A stretch of 64,000 bases of DNA from Malaya genurostris (lineage: Eukaryota > Arthropoda > Insecta > Diptera > Culicidae): assembly GCF_030247185.1 (NCBI RefSeq), contig NC_080571.1:111407067-111471066 (forward strand). Direction: 5' to 3'. This document shows, piece by piece, positions 53,501 to 62,879 of this stretch. The translations under genes were made by a program, and so were the position numbers. How positions within the stretch are numbered: the stretch's first letter is position 1; every line of letters starts with the position of its first letter. Below the pieces are notes generated by a model that searched no databases, was not told where the DNA came from, and saw nothing but the letters and a program-made list of their open reading frames with translations.

Positions 53501-55421
53501 ATTATAAAAATATTCTGACAATTTAAATCCATTAATGTGACGTGTCGCTAGTAGCAAACATTGTTCTAGCATTGTTTTTCCTCACTCTTCTCGCAACGAT
53601 TGTGCGATTGAAAAAGCGCAGTTTGCTTGTATGATGTGCAACAAGTTTCTTGTTTGATATGTTTCATAGCAGTAATATTTGTTAAGCAGAAACCGAAAAT
53701 GAAACTGCTCAAATAAACTTATTATAGAATCAGTTAAATAAACCGATGTGGAACTTAATCCGTTTAGGTTTTTGACTCGGTTTCACAAGCAGTAATATGA
53801 ATGATTTTCACATTTGTTACAAAAACATGTAAAATCATTTGTCAAACATATCTGACATGAATAACCGTTCTGTAGCAATTGTGAAACATGCCAATTTTAA
53901 CAAGTTTTAATTGCTACTTGGGGTGTTCTTCTATTTAGAAGGTTGTAGGATGAACAGTAAGAAGTAAAAATGGTTATTGGTGAATGAAGATTACATAATG
54001 CAAAGCGAAAAATGTCGCGTGAACGAGAAAGAATGAAAAACGAATAGTATAAACTGAGTAGTGGAAATCGACGATTGAGAAGCAATGAATTACAACAAAA
54101 TAATTTAAGGTAATTGTCCTTAATAGTGAATACCTTGCGAACTGCAGAGGTGAATATTGAGGAATCATAAGTGAAGAGTGACAAAAGAGACTCGAGTGAG
54201 AAGAACAGAGTGATTAGTTACGAGACTGAAACGTCAAGTGAGGAGTGAAAAGTGAGGATTGCAAAGGGAAATATGAAAAGTGAAATATGATAAATTAAAT
54301 AGAAAGAAAAAAATGAAAAGCGAAGAACGAAAAGTTAGGAGTAACTAGTGAAGAACGAAGAGTGAAATAGTAAAGAGTGAAATAGTGAAGTAAAGAGTGA
54401 AGAGTGAAGAGTGAAGAGTGAAGAGTGAAGAGTGCAGAATGAAGATTGAAATGTGAAGAGTAAATAGTAAAGAGTGAATAGTAAAGAGTAAAGAGTGAAT
54501 AGTGAAGAGTGAAGAGTGAAGAGTGAAGAGTGAAGAGTGAAGAGTGAAGAGTGAAGAGTGAAGAGTGAAGAGTGAAGAGTGAAGAGTGAAGAGTGAAGAG
54601 TGAAGAGTGAAGAGTGAAGAGTGAAGAGTGAAGACTGAAGAGTGAAGAGTGAAGAGTGAAGAGTGAAGAGTGAAGAGTGAAGAGTGAAGAGTGAAGAGTG
54701 AAGAGTGAAGAGTGAAGAGTGAAGAGTGAAGAGTGAAGAGTGAAGAGTGAAGAGTGAAGAGTGAAGAGTGAAGAGTGAAGAGTGAAGAGTGAAGAGTGAA
54801 GAGTGAAGAGTGAAGAGTGAAGAGTGAAGAGTGAAGAGTGAAGAGTGAAGAGTGAAGAGTGAAGAGTGAAGAGTGAAGAGTGAAGAGTGAAGAGTGAAGA
54901 GCGAAGAGTGAAGAGTGACTAGAGAAGAGTGATGAGTTTTGGGTTAAAGGTTTAATTAGATTGATACCAACAAGTTTTGCCTCAGCTTTGAGTTCAACTT
55001 GTTGTGATAACTTTGGCTGCTGGAATCTCCATAACTTGTTTTCATTAGAATTGTTAAGCAGCTTCTTACATATATCATTTGTTTTTGCAACAATCAGCAG
55101 ATTTAAAATGATGCAATATTTTACACGCGAAGTAGAATATAAACCACTCAAAAAACCGCAGTTCCGAACCCGATTTTGAACCGAACAATAATTACACTAA
55201 CCAACTTGAAATGAGCTTCCTTCGGGAAATGTTATGAAGCGTCTTTTCCTTGAAAGAACCTTCAGTTTTTTTCCTCCTCCGTCGTCCGGCAAACCTTCAA
55301 AGTGATTCTGATAGGTATGTGTGTTATCCAAAACTCTAATAACTTCCGCTGATCTGATACCGAAATAACAAACTACAAGTATTGCGATACAGCAAATACA
55401 CTTGTTCGACAAATTGATCAT
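50547..55421 (-). CDS. DM4/DM12 family protein, gene 5 (5 exons, 410 aa, 3.3 kb first intron)
   Basis: Exons are 55421-55202, 51853-51349, 51181-50924, 50858-50745 and 50682-50547. Phases are 1, 2, 2 and 2; donors are GTTAGT, GTAAGA, GTAAGA and GTTCTT. The start at 55421 opens a signal peptide (MINLSNKCICCIAILVVCYF); an in-frame Met also lies at 55475. Exon 1 ends SRKRRFITFPEGSSFQV and joins VYDQTIPIVGSTLLFTVG in exon 2, the standard family order. That fit is why I prefer the distant exon 1 to the Met at 52025. Exon 2 carries a long Ser/Tyr/Asn-rich segment. Exon 3 has FGKRSIDE and the helix HKLYRKIETFLDA; exon 4 gives KGNHGHHCVLRALCE; exon 5 gives YDEAHAHTGNCAERYPFCKD. All hallmark cysteines are present. 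The function is unknown. Confidence 0.85.
51854..53220. other. Proximal part of intron 1 of gene 5
   Basis: Polypyrimidine repeats CAATTCCTCAATTTCCTCAATTCCAG (quoted in part) precede the exon 2 acceptor. The ORFs at 52006-52218 and the upstream extension of 51345-52025 lie within this intron and have no family motif. Near 52470-52570 GTTGCCA phrases recur but no complete MITE could be delimited. Confidence 0.5.
53233..53378 (+). mobile_element. tRNA-derived SINE with target duplication
   Basis: The B box GGTTCGATTCC at 53288-53298 is a perfect consensus. The head resembles an A box around TAGTGTGATGG and the body ends with CTCAAGGCTAAAACCTCTAT and an A-rich tail. Flanks AAAAGACGCATG (53221-53232) and AAAAGACGCGTG (53379-53390) form a 12 bp duplication with one mismatch. 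The structure fits Feilai-type mosquito SINEs, which depend on a partner LINE. It lies antisense in intron 1 of gene 5. Confidence 0.85.
53391..54344. other. Middle of intron 1 of gene 5, no feature seen
   Basis: AT-rich sequence that becomes increasingly purine-rich on the plus strand after 54170 and grades into the heptamer array. Confidence 0.5.
54345..54938 (+). repeat. Heptanucleotide minisatellite (GAAGAGT)n
   Basis: From about 54497 to 54930 the sequence is an almost pure head-to-tail GAAGAGT array of roughly 60 units, with one GAAGACT variant near 54630. Its left edge is degenerate (GAAGAATG, GTAAAGAGT). The unit contains no stop in any minus-strand frame, so a long ORF appears there (LFTLHSS repeats). 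The array lies in intron 1 of gene 5. Confidence 0.95.
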
Positions 55422-55479
55422 ACTTTTGTGCTTTGAATAACTGACGCAAGCTAAATTCGACCTATATAGATACAACTAA

Positions 55480-56290
55480 CAAATAAAATTATTTTCCGGC
55501 TTCGCGTTTTCTTAAAACCTTTGTATCTACGCTGATACAGAACCGAACGAGAGTTACTGGATGACTGAATTGAAGTGGACGATCGAGAATAACTAAACCA
55601 AACAAAAAACCCCATCCTGAACCCGCACCGGTAAACATACAACGCATACAAGACCCATTTGAAGCGGGAAGTGAGAATTATACAGACAGTGTGAAGTGGG
55701 GAAGAAGACTAGGTCTGGATAGACAATACTAAAACTGGGTTTCTAGGTGCGAAAATATCTACATGTATGATGAAATAGAAAGTTTCTCATCTGTTGCGTG
55801 TTTTAAGATGAGAATATTCCAGATTCAGATTCTGATAAATTGTTAGTCCTGAATCCAGAAATTATATGTATTAATTTCCTTTTTATTATATTCTAAACGA
55901 ATCCGCATTTCAACATCACTACTTCGTTGATTATATAGCTCAAATGGTAGGCATTATAACGATTTTCATTTCGCCAACATGGTTCATCCAATGATTAGTT
56001 CAGCATCCCAGCTACTTACTGTCGTAATAGGCCTAAATGTATGAATTGAAAAGTACCCTATTCAGACGATAAATGCAGTATAGACATTGAAAAATGTTTA
56101 CACGGAGGAGAAAATCCCCATTACCTCTCATTATGCCCTTCATACATATTGTCCAAGAAGGAAAAGAAAGCTATCTTTGGAGAAATGCGTATACATATTC
56201 AGAAACGCCTAAGATTACCAGTCCTGTTGCACCTCCCATCCCAGCAAACCTATCTTTGGGGAAGTCCGTTTCGGATGAATCATCCGAAGG
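55480..56290. other. Upstream region of gene 5, no feature seen
   Basis: The promoter of gene 5 should lie just above 55421, but I found no convincing core motif. Short ORFs at 55451-55651 (-) and 56094-56363 (+) have no recognisable domain. Confidence 0.45.
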
Positions 56291-56504
56291 TACACACTCA
56301 AATAAAAATTCACGTTCGATTCACTTGAAAAATCACGTAGAATGGTTTCAAATGTCAAATTGAATATTTTACGTGACGAAAATGAATGTTATACGAACAT
56401 CCCCTAACATTAATACAGTCATCACATAAGGTTTACGTGAATTGACCAAACGTCAAACAATCTACGTGAATTTCCAGTGTGAAAAACTCGATTTTGAAAA
56501 TGGC

Positions 56505-56887
56505 GAGCAGTGGCCCTCGAAGTGTAAGTAGTGTAAATATTTGCGAGAAAAGTTATTTAATTACAATTTTTTACTCCATCGACCGGACCATTCCAGTATG
56601 AAAGTTTCCATGTGTTCAACTGGACCGAGTGCCTGCGTGAGTCCGGAAGTTTACCCGCTCCTGCCGAATGCTTCAAACAGGCCGTCGGTATGAAACTAGA
56701 GACACTGGAACCATGTAATGCGACTTCAACCTGCATCGGTAGTGTTGTGGGAGTTCTTGGATCTCGACTTCGGCTTCGGTTTGATGGCAGTGACAACAAA
56801 AACGATTTTTGGAGGCTTGTCGATTTGAGATACCACGACGTTATTAGTTGCTTTTTAAGCCATTGGAATTATATGACAATTTTCTGA
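56505..56887 (+). pseudogene. Scm: Captured fragment of Sex comb on midleg (MBT repeat)
   Basis: After an intron-like 56529-56592 (GTAAGT to TTCCAG), the frame reads YESFHVFNWTECLRESGS, APAECFKQAVGMKLETLEP, STCIGSVVGVLGSRLRLRF and GSDNKNDFWRLVD. This is the first MBT repeat of the Polycomb-group protein Scm, including the YESFHVF.W lead-in. About ten residues normally found between CFKQ and GMKLE are missing in frame, and after WRLVD the reading runs into unrelated sequence and stops at 56887. A short upstream ORF (MASSGPRS) ends exactly at the donor, so a spliced mini-protein of about 100 aa could be made. MBT repeats bind methyl-lysine histone tails; with the truncated fold this copy is probably non-functional. 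Confidence 0.8.
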
Positions 56888-56960
56888 AATAAATGTTTTA
56901 TATTTCATGGCATTTTTCATTTCATAGATTTATATCAAAATCTGGAATCTACCTTTCGAC

Positions 56961-57067
<107 letters not shown>

Positions 57068-57274
57068 ATTTTCTGGTATCTAAATTTGATATGAACTGAT
57101 AGATAAATGTGATATGAACATACATTACATTTTACCTATGAAACACGTAACTTTTACTGGATTATGCATTAAACAGCTTTTAAATACCAGTCCATTAAAA
57201 CCTACGTGAAAAGTAGGGTGGAAAATATTCACATAACTTTTCACGTAACTATAATATGATTATTATTTTGAGTG

Positions 57275-58825
57275 CAGTAATAATAGGGATAGGGGAAGCG
57301 GGGTATGCTTGGTATCACTTCTGATTTATGGTACCAGCAACCAAATAAAAATGGAATGTCGATTTGAACCACTCTCGAACCGTTTTTGATCATTTATTTT
57401 GGAGATTTTGCATTAGCAGTTCCATTCTAAAGTGAAATATCAGAGCAATCCATTGTACTAGTGTTTCCAAATGGCCATGTAACTGAGAGTTAACGATTCA
57501 GAAACAAAATACTCATGGCATAAATTTAATACTTTTATTCCGAATACTTTTATTAAAGACCTCACGCTTTTGGAATGAAGCGAGCAGCAGAATTGTGCCG
57601 AAGAACAGTCGCACACCGCTAAACCACACCAAAGGCTGCTAATCCTGTTGGAATGGAATGTGCAGCAGAATGGTGTAAATGAACTTCATTGGAAGTACTC
57701 TTTTTAACAGCAATTTGCGTTTCCAATGTGCAGCAGTGGAAGTCGTCAGAGCTTCTGACTGTTCGATTTCCCGTTGTAATTCGGCATTTTTTTTTGTAAC
57801 TTTTCACACTTTCCACCTCGTTCTTTTATTATGGCTGTCGTGTTTTTAATTGTGTTTCATGGTTCGTGAACATTCTGTAAAAATCTTCGATTTTTCTCTT
57901 ATAGTTGCAATGTAACTTCGTACAATGGTAGCCATACTAACTTAATTTCTGTGAAATATCTATTTGTTTTATTTTCTTTAGTAAATTTGAAACTATTTGT
58001 TCCCGTACATCATAGCTGATATCAAATTCAAATTTTAATTCATGCTTAGCTGTATTTAGCATTCTTCGAATACTTCTAATATTCGAAAATTTCTGTGAAA
58101 ATATCGAATTTTTTGAGACATTTTCAATAAAGTTGAAATTGATTTCTTCTAAAACATATAGCTGGTATTAAATGCAATCTATTAGTATATAAAAATGCGT
58201 AGGTCGTCGCTTTGAATTTGAAGATATGTCGAAAATACGAAGTTTTTGATAATTTATAATTTTTTCAACAGACTTTAGTTGGAACTTTTTATAATAACTT
58301 TGAGTAGAATATTCGGTTTTCCATCGTTTCAAATGTATTTTATTACGAATGAATTTATCTTTCAAATGGTAAAAAAGTTATCGAATCGGCCAAAAATGAC
58401 TGAAATATAGTTAGTCAAAATTAGCGTTCCCACTTTTCACGATACCCTTGGTAGTCCGCATAAATTTTTACCCCCTTGGTGTTCAAACTTACCGAAATTC
58501 AAATGACTTACAATTTTCTTCATACAAACCTTTATCCGTAACTGTGAAGAGTGTAACCGAATAAATCGGAACCATATCTGTACGCCCACAGAAATGGAAT
58601 TTAGAGGATAAATTATTTTAATTTTAATTTTACATTTCGTCTTAGACTCAGTGCGTAGCAGTTTATGTAAGACAGACGTAAAGTTAATGCTAGTTGCGAA
58701 ACACTGCTTGCTATTACACCGAAGTGTAATGTCTAAACTGACATCTCGAACGAGACGAAACGGAAAATCAAACTTAAAATAGGTATGTTGCAACTACCAT
58801 AAATTATTAAAGATTTATTCTCTAT
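57275..58825. other. No gene seen
   Basis: AT-rich intergenic sequence. The ORF at 58437-58793 (-) has no recognisable motif. A locally repeated GAATGAAGCGAGCAGCAGAA / GGAATGTGCAGCAGAATGGT similarity occurs near 57575-57675. Confidence 0.45.
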
Positions 58826-58827
58826 GC

Positions 58828-59040
58828 TTAATTTTCTCGGAGAAGGCTGAATTGGCTACAGTTCAATTTGAATTCTACTATTGGATTGTGAATCAAGTTC
58901 GAAAATCAAGTGGTAGACAGTCTCAGTTCCGGAGACATGACGGTATAAGTGACACTGTACCTTTCTTCCGAAAGTGCCGCTTGACAATAAAATGGTATTA
59001 TCGAATATGTATCAGTCAAGTCATAAAAATGTAGAATTTG
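58828..59040 (+). repeat. Family B-related unit
   Basis: Parallels 39815-39960: TTTTCTCGGAGAAGGCTGAA, CTACTATTGGATTGTGAATC, CAGTTCCGGAGACATGACGG. It abuts the 3' side of the retroelement on the minus strand. Confidence 0.5.
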
Positions 59041-59090
59041 GTATTTTCTGCGAAAATTTGTGAGTTGGTTCACCAAAATCGAAAAGATGT

Positions 59091-60400
59091 TCAACAGTGC
59101 CAAACGTCCTCAAACAAGATGCTATCGGTTAGTAATACCCGATGAAATCTCGGCTGCAGTAAACTGGAGGAGCGCAGTGATCGTTGTGAAGCACGAAAAT
59201 CAAGTAGAGACAGAATCTTCGAAGAGTCGATATCACCGTTAATCAGTTTTGCCACGAAAACAGCTTGCTGAATTTTTCTGCGTCTTTCTAATGAGTCGAG
59301 TCCGATCAGTCGACAGCGATCGGGATACGGTGGGAGCTCAAGCGGATTCCTCCAAGGAAGGTTTCTTAGAGCAAGACGAACAAATCTTTTCTGTACGCGT
59401 TCAATCCGTAAGTTCCAAACCAGCTGATACGGATTCCAAATTAGGCTAGCATTTTCCAGAATAGGACGAACCAAGAAGCAATATAACGCTTTCAAGCAAT
59501 GCGAATCTTTGAAGTCCCGCCCGATCTTCGCAATGAAACCTAATTGCCGTGTTGCCTTTGAAATTATAGATGAACGATGTAGATTGAAGGTAAGCTTAGC
59601 ATCTAACAAAACACCAAGATCATTAACATGATCAACTCTGTGGAGTTTTTGTCATCAATTCCATAGTCGAATCGAATTGGATTCAGTATTCAGTGGAACG
59701 TTATGACCTGGTATTTTGCAATGCTGACAATAAGCCAGTTTCTATGACACCAGGCGGCGAATGTATCAAGAAGATTTTGAAGCCGGATGCAGTCGTCGAT
59801 AGAACGAACTTCAAGATACAATTTCAAATCATCGGCATATACTAATCTGCAACCAACACCGAGCAGCGAAACAGCATCATTGAAATGCAAAAAGAAACCA
59901 GCTAAAACAGAAGCACAATGACTATACACCATAGAAGGAATACCATCTGGTCCGAGCGAAAACGATCGTTTTAACTTTTTCGCTGCGGCAATAATCATAA
60001 CGGGAGTAATCAAAAATGTGTCAATGTGCGCTATATTCTAAGGAACATCCACCGCGGCGGTCTCCGCTTCGATACCGGAGGGAGTATTTTCAGCAAACAC
60101 AGAAGCAAAGAACTTTGCAAACAGATCACTTGAGTCCAAGGTTGACATGGATTCAACACAATCGAGACAAACTTTTGAAGGAATCGATGAGCACTTGCGT
60201 TTCGAGTTTTCAAAAGTCCGGAAATATTTAGAATCGGTTAGAATGATAATATCGAAGTTGCAGTCACTCGTTGCTGAGAAAATATCGTCAATTTTTGTCC
60301 TCAAGCCTCGAACATTTTGATAGTATACCCAGGTGTCAGCCTCATCATTCTGCAATACGGGATAAGACGAATCAGCGTTCGAAAATCTGGGAACTGACGG
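59091..60400 (-). pseudogene. ORF2 remnant (endonuclease start fused to RT)
   Basis: TWVYYQNVRGLRTKIDDIF and CNFDIIILTDS mark the first endonuclease strand. The next residues, KYFRTFENSKRKCSSIPSKV, belong to the linker before the RT, so most of the endonuclease is deleted. KLKRSFSLGPDGIPSMVYSH is followed directly by FNDAVSLLGVGCRLVYADDL, showing a second deletion inside the RT palm. The C-terminal block LKALYCFLVRPILENASLIW and ERVQKRFVRLALRNLP is intact in 59609-59091. Frameshifts separate the pieces. Confidence 0.8.
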
Positions 60401-60555
60401 ATACTTGCCAAGAGTAGTTTGGAAGCCCCCTTCACCACACCAACCCACAGGACCGGGACGGCTGATGAACGCTGGCAGCGATGGCACGACTTGGGCAGGG
60501 GGGTCAGAGGCTTCCACAATATCATCAACGGTGCGTCCCAGTATGCTGCGTTGAA

Positions 60556-61167
60556 TTATTGCTGAGTTATTCCTCCTTGCGAAGAAACAGGCGTTGGAGA
60601 TGGATGAACAGCAGAAGGTTTCCAACATTTTTGAATTGATTTCTCCTCGAATTGTAGAATTCCTTGGGGCCAAGTTGAAGGGTCCAAGGCAATAACGTGT
60701 AATTCAGGATCGAGGCCAACTTTAAACGATACAAAGGTCATTTTGCTAACATCGTTACCTTTAGCGACCAGATTTATGACTACTGGGTCTTCGTTCATTT
60801 CAAGATTAGCTCGTACCATAGCAGTAATCTCATCATTGGTGACATCTGGTCTTATACGTGACAAATATAGCCAAAACTTGTCAGGTGGTTGTTCACAAAC
60901 TGAAACACAAACAACGTTCTCTCCAATCTGCTTCGATCCAGACTGGCATTCGGGAGCTTTTTGTTCCAAATCTGGTCCACGAGGTCTTTTGGCTGGACGG
61001 CGACCCTCAATGAATGGCCAGCGCTTATTGAACGTTGTGGGAGTCAATGGAGGTCTCGATAATGATGAAATTTCGTTTTGTAAACCATTAATTGCTTCCG
61101 TGAGCGACACCAAAGGTGGATTTTCATCAGCAAATTTCGTGATACAACGGAGATTCGAGTTGCCCAA
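60556..61167 (-). pseudogene. ORF1 of the truncated non-LTR element
   Basis: An open frame of about 200 codons includes LTEAINGLQNEISSLSRPP, a basic stretch RRPAKRPRGPD, and a C-terminal domain FWLYLSRIRPDVTNDEITAM ... MTFVSFKVGLDPEL. Such a domain is typical of ORF1 proteins from CR1/Jockey-type elements in insects, which bind RNA. No PHD or zinc knuckle is visible, as the N-terminus is lost at the junction with the transposase. The first Met (61167) lies within the old coding frame. Confidence 0.7.
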
Positions 61168-61176
61168 TACCTTTCA

Positions 61177-61930
61177 ATTGGCCGAAGATCCAGGCAGTTC
61201 GGTGGGTTGATGTCCTTTTCCACGAATTGTACATTATATTTTGACAACCACTGTAGAACGGAGTTGGCGTAGTGGGCTGAAGCCAAATCCGGCCAGAAGC
61301 GAGGAGGAGCCTTATGCTTTCTGTACAGTGGCAGCATTCTCTTCTTCAAACATTCTTCCCCGTACACCTTGGCGTTAATTGTGCCCTTCGTGAAGAAAAC
61401 CGACGACCGCAAACCACAGGTACAAATTGCTTGCCAGACCAACACCTTCTGCTCAAACTTTTCCATCGCCACCGTGGTGTCAGCGTCGTCCTGGTCCTGG
61501 TACACCGATTTCGTATAATATTGCGGTCCGGGCAGCGCTCGAGAGTCTTCCTTGGCGTAGGTTTTGTCGTCGATCACGATGTATCCGTCTTTATTCTGTA
61601 GAATCCGGTTATACAGTTTTCGCGCTCTTGTTTTGGCCTGAACTTGCTGTACCAGGGACTTTTTCGGCACCTTCTGTTTCTGGTGTTGGTGTTGAACTGC
61701 TTTTCCAAATCCCGCGTCGGCGCCGATGGGTTTTTCCTGATGTACTCAACCACTTTTAAGACTCGGCCGGGCTGGCTGGGACCCGTTTTCCTACCGGATC
61801 GGGGCAATGCCTTCATGGAAAGGGTCTTACCGAACTTCTCGATAATATTTTTGACACTGGTGTGGTGCACTTTAACCCGTTTTGCAATTTCGTTGTACGA
61901 GACACCACTTTTTGAGCACCAAGTGTGCAA
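61177..61930 (-). pseudogene. Tc1/mariner transposase, DD37E (ITmD37E type), truncated
   Basis: The N-terminal part (61930-61680) has the helix-turn-helix VSYNEIAKRVKVHHTSVKNI and the linker GRKTGPSQPGRVLKVVEYIR. A frameshift near 61690 leads to the catalytic part: YIVIDDKTYAK, VWQAICTCGLRSSVFFTKG, PRFWPDLASAHYANSVLQWL, NVQFVEKDINPPNCLDLRPI and ERYWA. Exactly 37 residues separate the Asp of WPDLAS from the Glu of PIERYW, the DD37E signature described from mosquitoes. The catalytic triad is present, but the C-terminus is cut by the non-LTR element at about 61176. Confidence 0.88.
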
Positions 61931-62285
61931 AATTTTCTTTTGCTTTTACGGATCAATTCGACTCATCATTGAAACGATAAACCGTACCGAAACCAATCGA
62001 TTGCGCAGCTGTTATTGACATGTAAACAAACATGTCACCGCAAAACACGCCGCAAAAAAATTTAGCCATTTCAGAGTAATAACTGTTTGAATGTTGCTAA
62101 CTACTTATCGATACACTCCTTATGCAGGGTGCGAATAACATCCATTATTTGTTTAGCTAGAGCAGTTTGTAGAATTGTAGTTCAATAATACATAACCACC
62201 CCGACTTCCGCTGCCACAAAGCAATAGGCGGCAACACAAAACTTTGCATTTTGTAGGTTTCAAAAATGCTTAAAGCTGGGGTAAA
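61931..62285. other. 5' flank of the DD37E transposon, TIR not identified
   Basis: The transposon's upstream terminal repeat should lie here. AAAAATTTAGCCATTTCAGAG near 62065 is a candidate, but the partner end is missing, so it cannot be confirmed. Confidence 0.35.
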
Positions 62286-62350
62286 ATAAATGATAAAAAC
62301 CTGTTTTAATCCACCTAATGGTGTAATGATGCCTTTCTCATTTTTTTCAT
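62286..62350 (-). repeat. Family B terminus fragment
   Basis: AAACCTGTTTTAATCCACCT and GGTGTAATGATGCCTTTCTC match the terminus at 36606. Internal family phrases do not follow. Confidence 0.65.
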
Positions 62351-62879
62351 TTTCTCCTGTATATTACAGCAGAAATTACCCAAATTGTAGTATATTTAAA
62401 AATGTTTAGAAAATAGTTTTGAAGATTTCTTTTGCAAAATACTGCTACATTGATAAACTACATTTCACTTAGTGAAAATCTATTCAATCATATGTGAGAA
62501 AGTGAAGTGAGTTAAATTTTAAGGTAACATAAGTATTTTGGCCCACTTTACGATTGATCTTATTTCGGCCCACCTTGTAAAAATATCCATCAATTGTTGT
62601 AAGATCTTCGAAAAACCCTTTCACAATAGGTAATTTAATGTCATTAGTTTCAAGTTGATGTAACATGGGCTACTTAACATCGATTAAATCCATAAAGTTT
62701 GTTAGGTGGGCTAAAATATATGAAGTGGTCTAAATATCTGTTACCCTATTACATTTGATTACTATTGTTGGTACTTCCGCAACCAAAAGCTGGATATCGG
62801 CATTATGACATTCGGTTCATTCAACCAAACAATCATTCAACCTACAAATTTATTAACAATTCTCTATGAAGATTTGAAT
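62351..62879. other. No gene seen
   Basis: AT-rich intergenic sequence. The 60-codon ORF at 62484-62666 has no motif. Confidence 0.45.

Larger units (their letters stand above)
59050..61176 (-). mobile_element. 5'-truncated, internally deleted non-LTR element (CR1/Jockey-type)
   Basis: On the minus strand ORF1 (61167-60556) is followed by an ORF2 with the endonuclease start (60380-60250), a deletion, RT pieces (60013-59690) and the RT C-terminal part (59609-59091). The 5' edge at about 61176 is fused to a Tc1/mariner transposase. The 3' edge near 59050 is not marked by poly(A) or a visible duplication. The CR1/Jockey assignment rests on YADDLKLY and on the two-ORF layout and is provisional. 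Confidence 0.75.

Noticed and set aside
54345..55151. 268-codon minus-strand ORF with SSLFTLH repeats
   Set aside because: It is the translation of the GAAGAGT array, which lacks stops in that sense. It lies in intron 1 of DM4/DM12 gene 5 and has no non-repetitive domain.
60743..61210. 155-codon plus-strand ORF, and those at 61314-62018
   Set aside because: They are antisense to the retroelement ORF1 and to the DD37E transposase and have no motif of their own.
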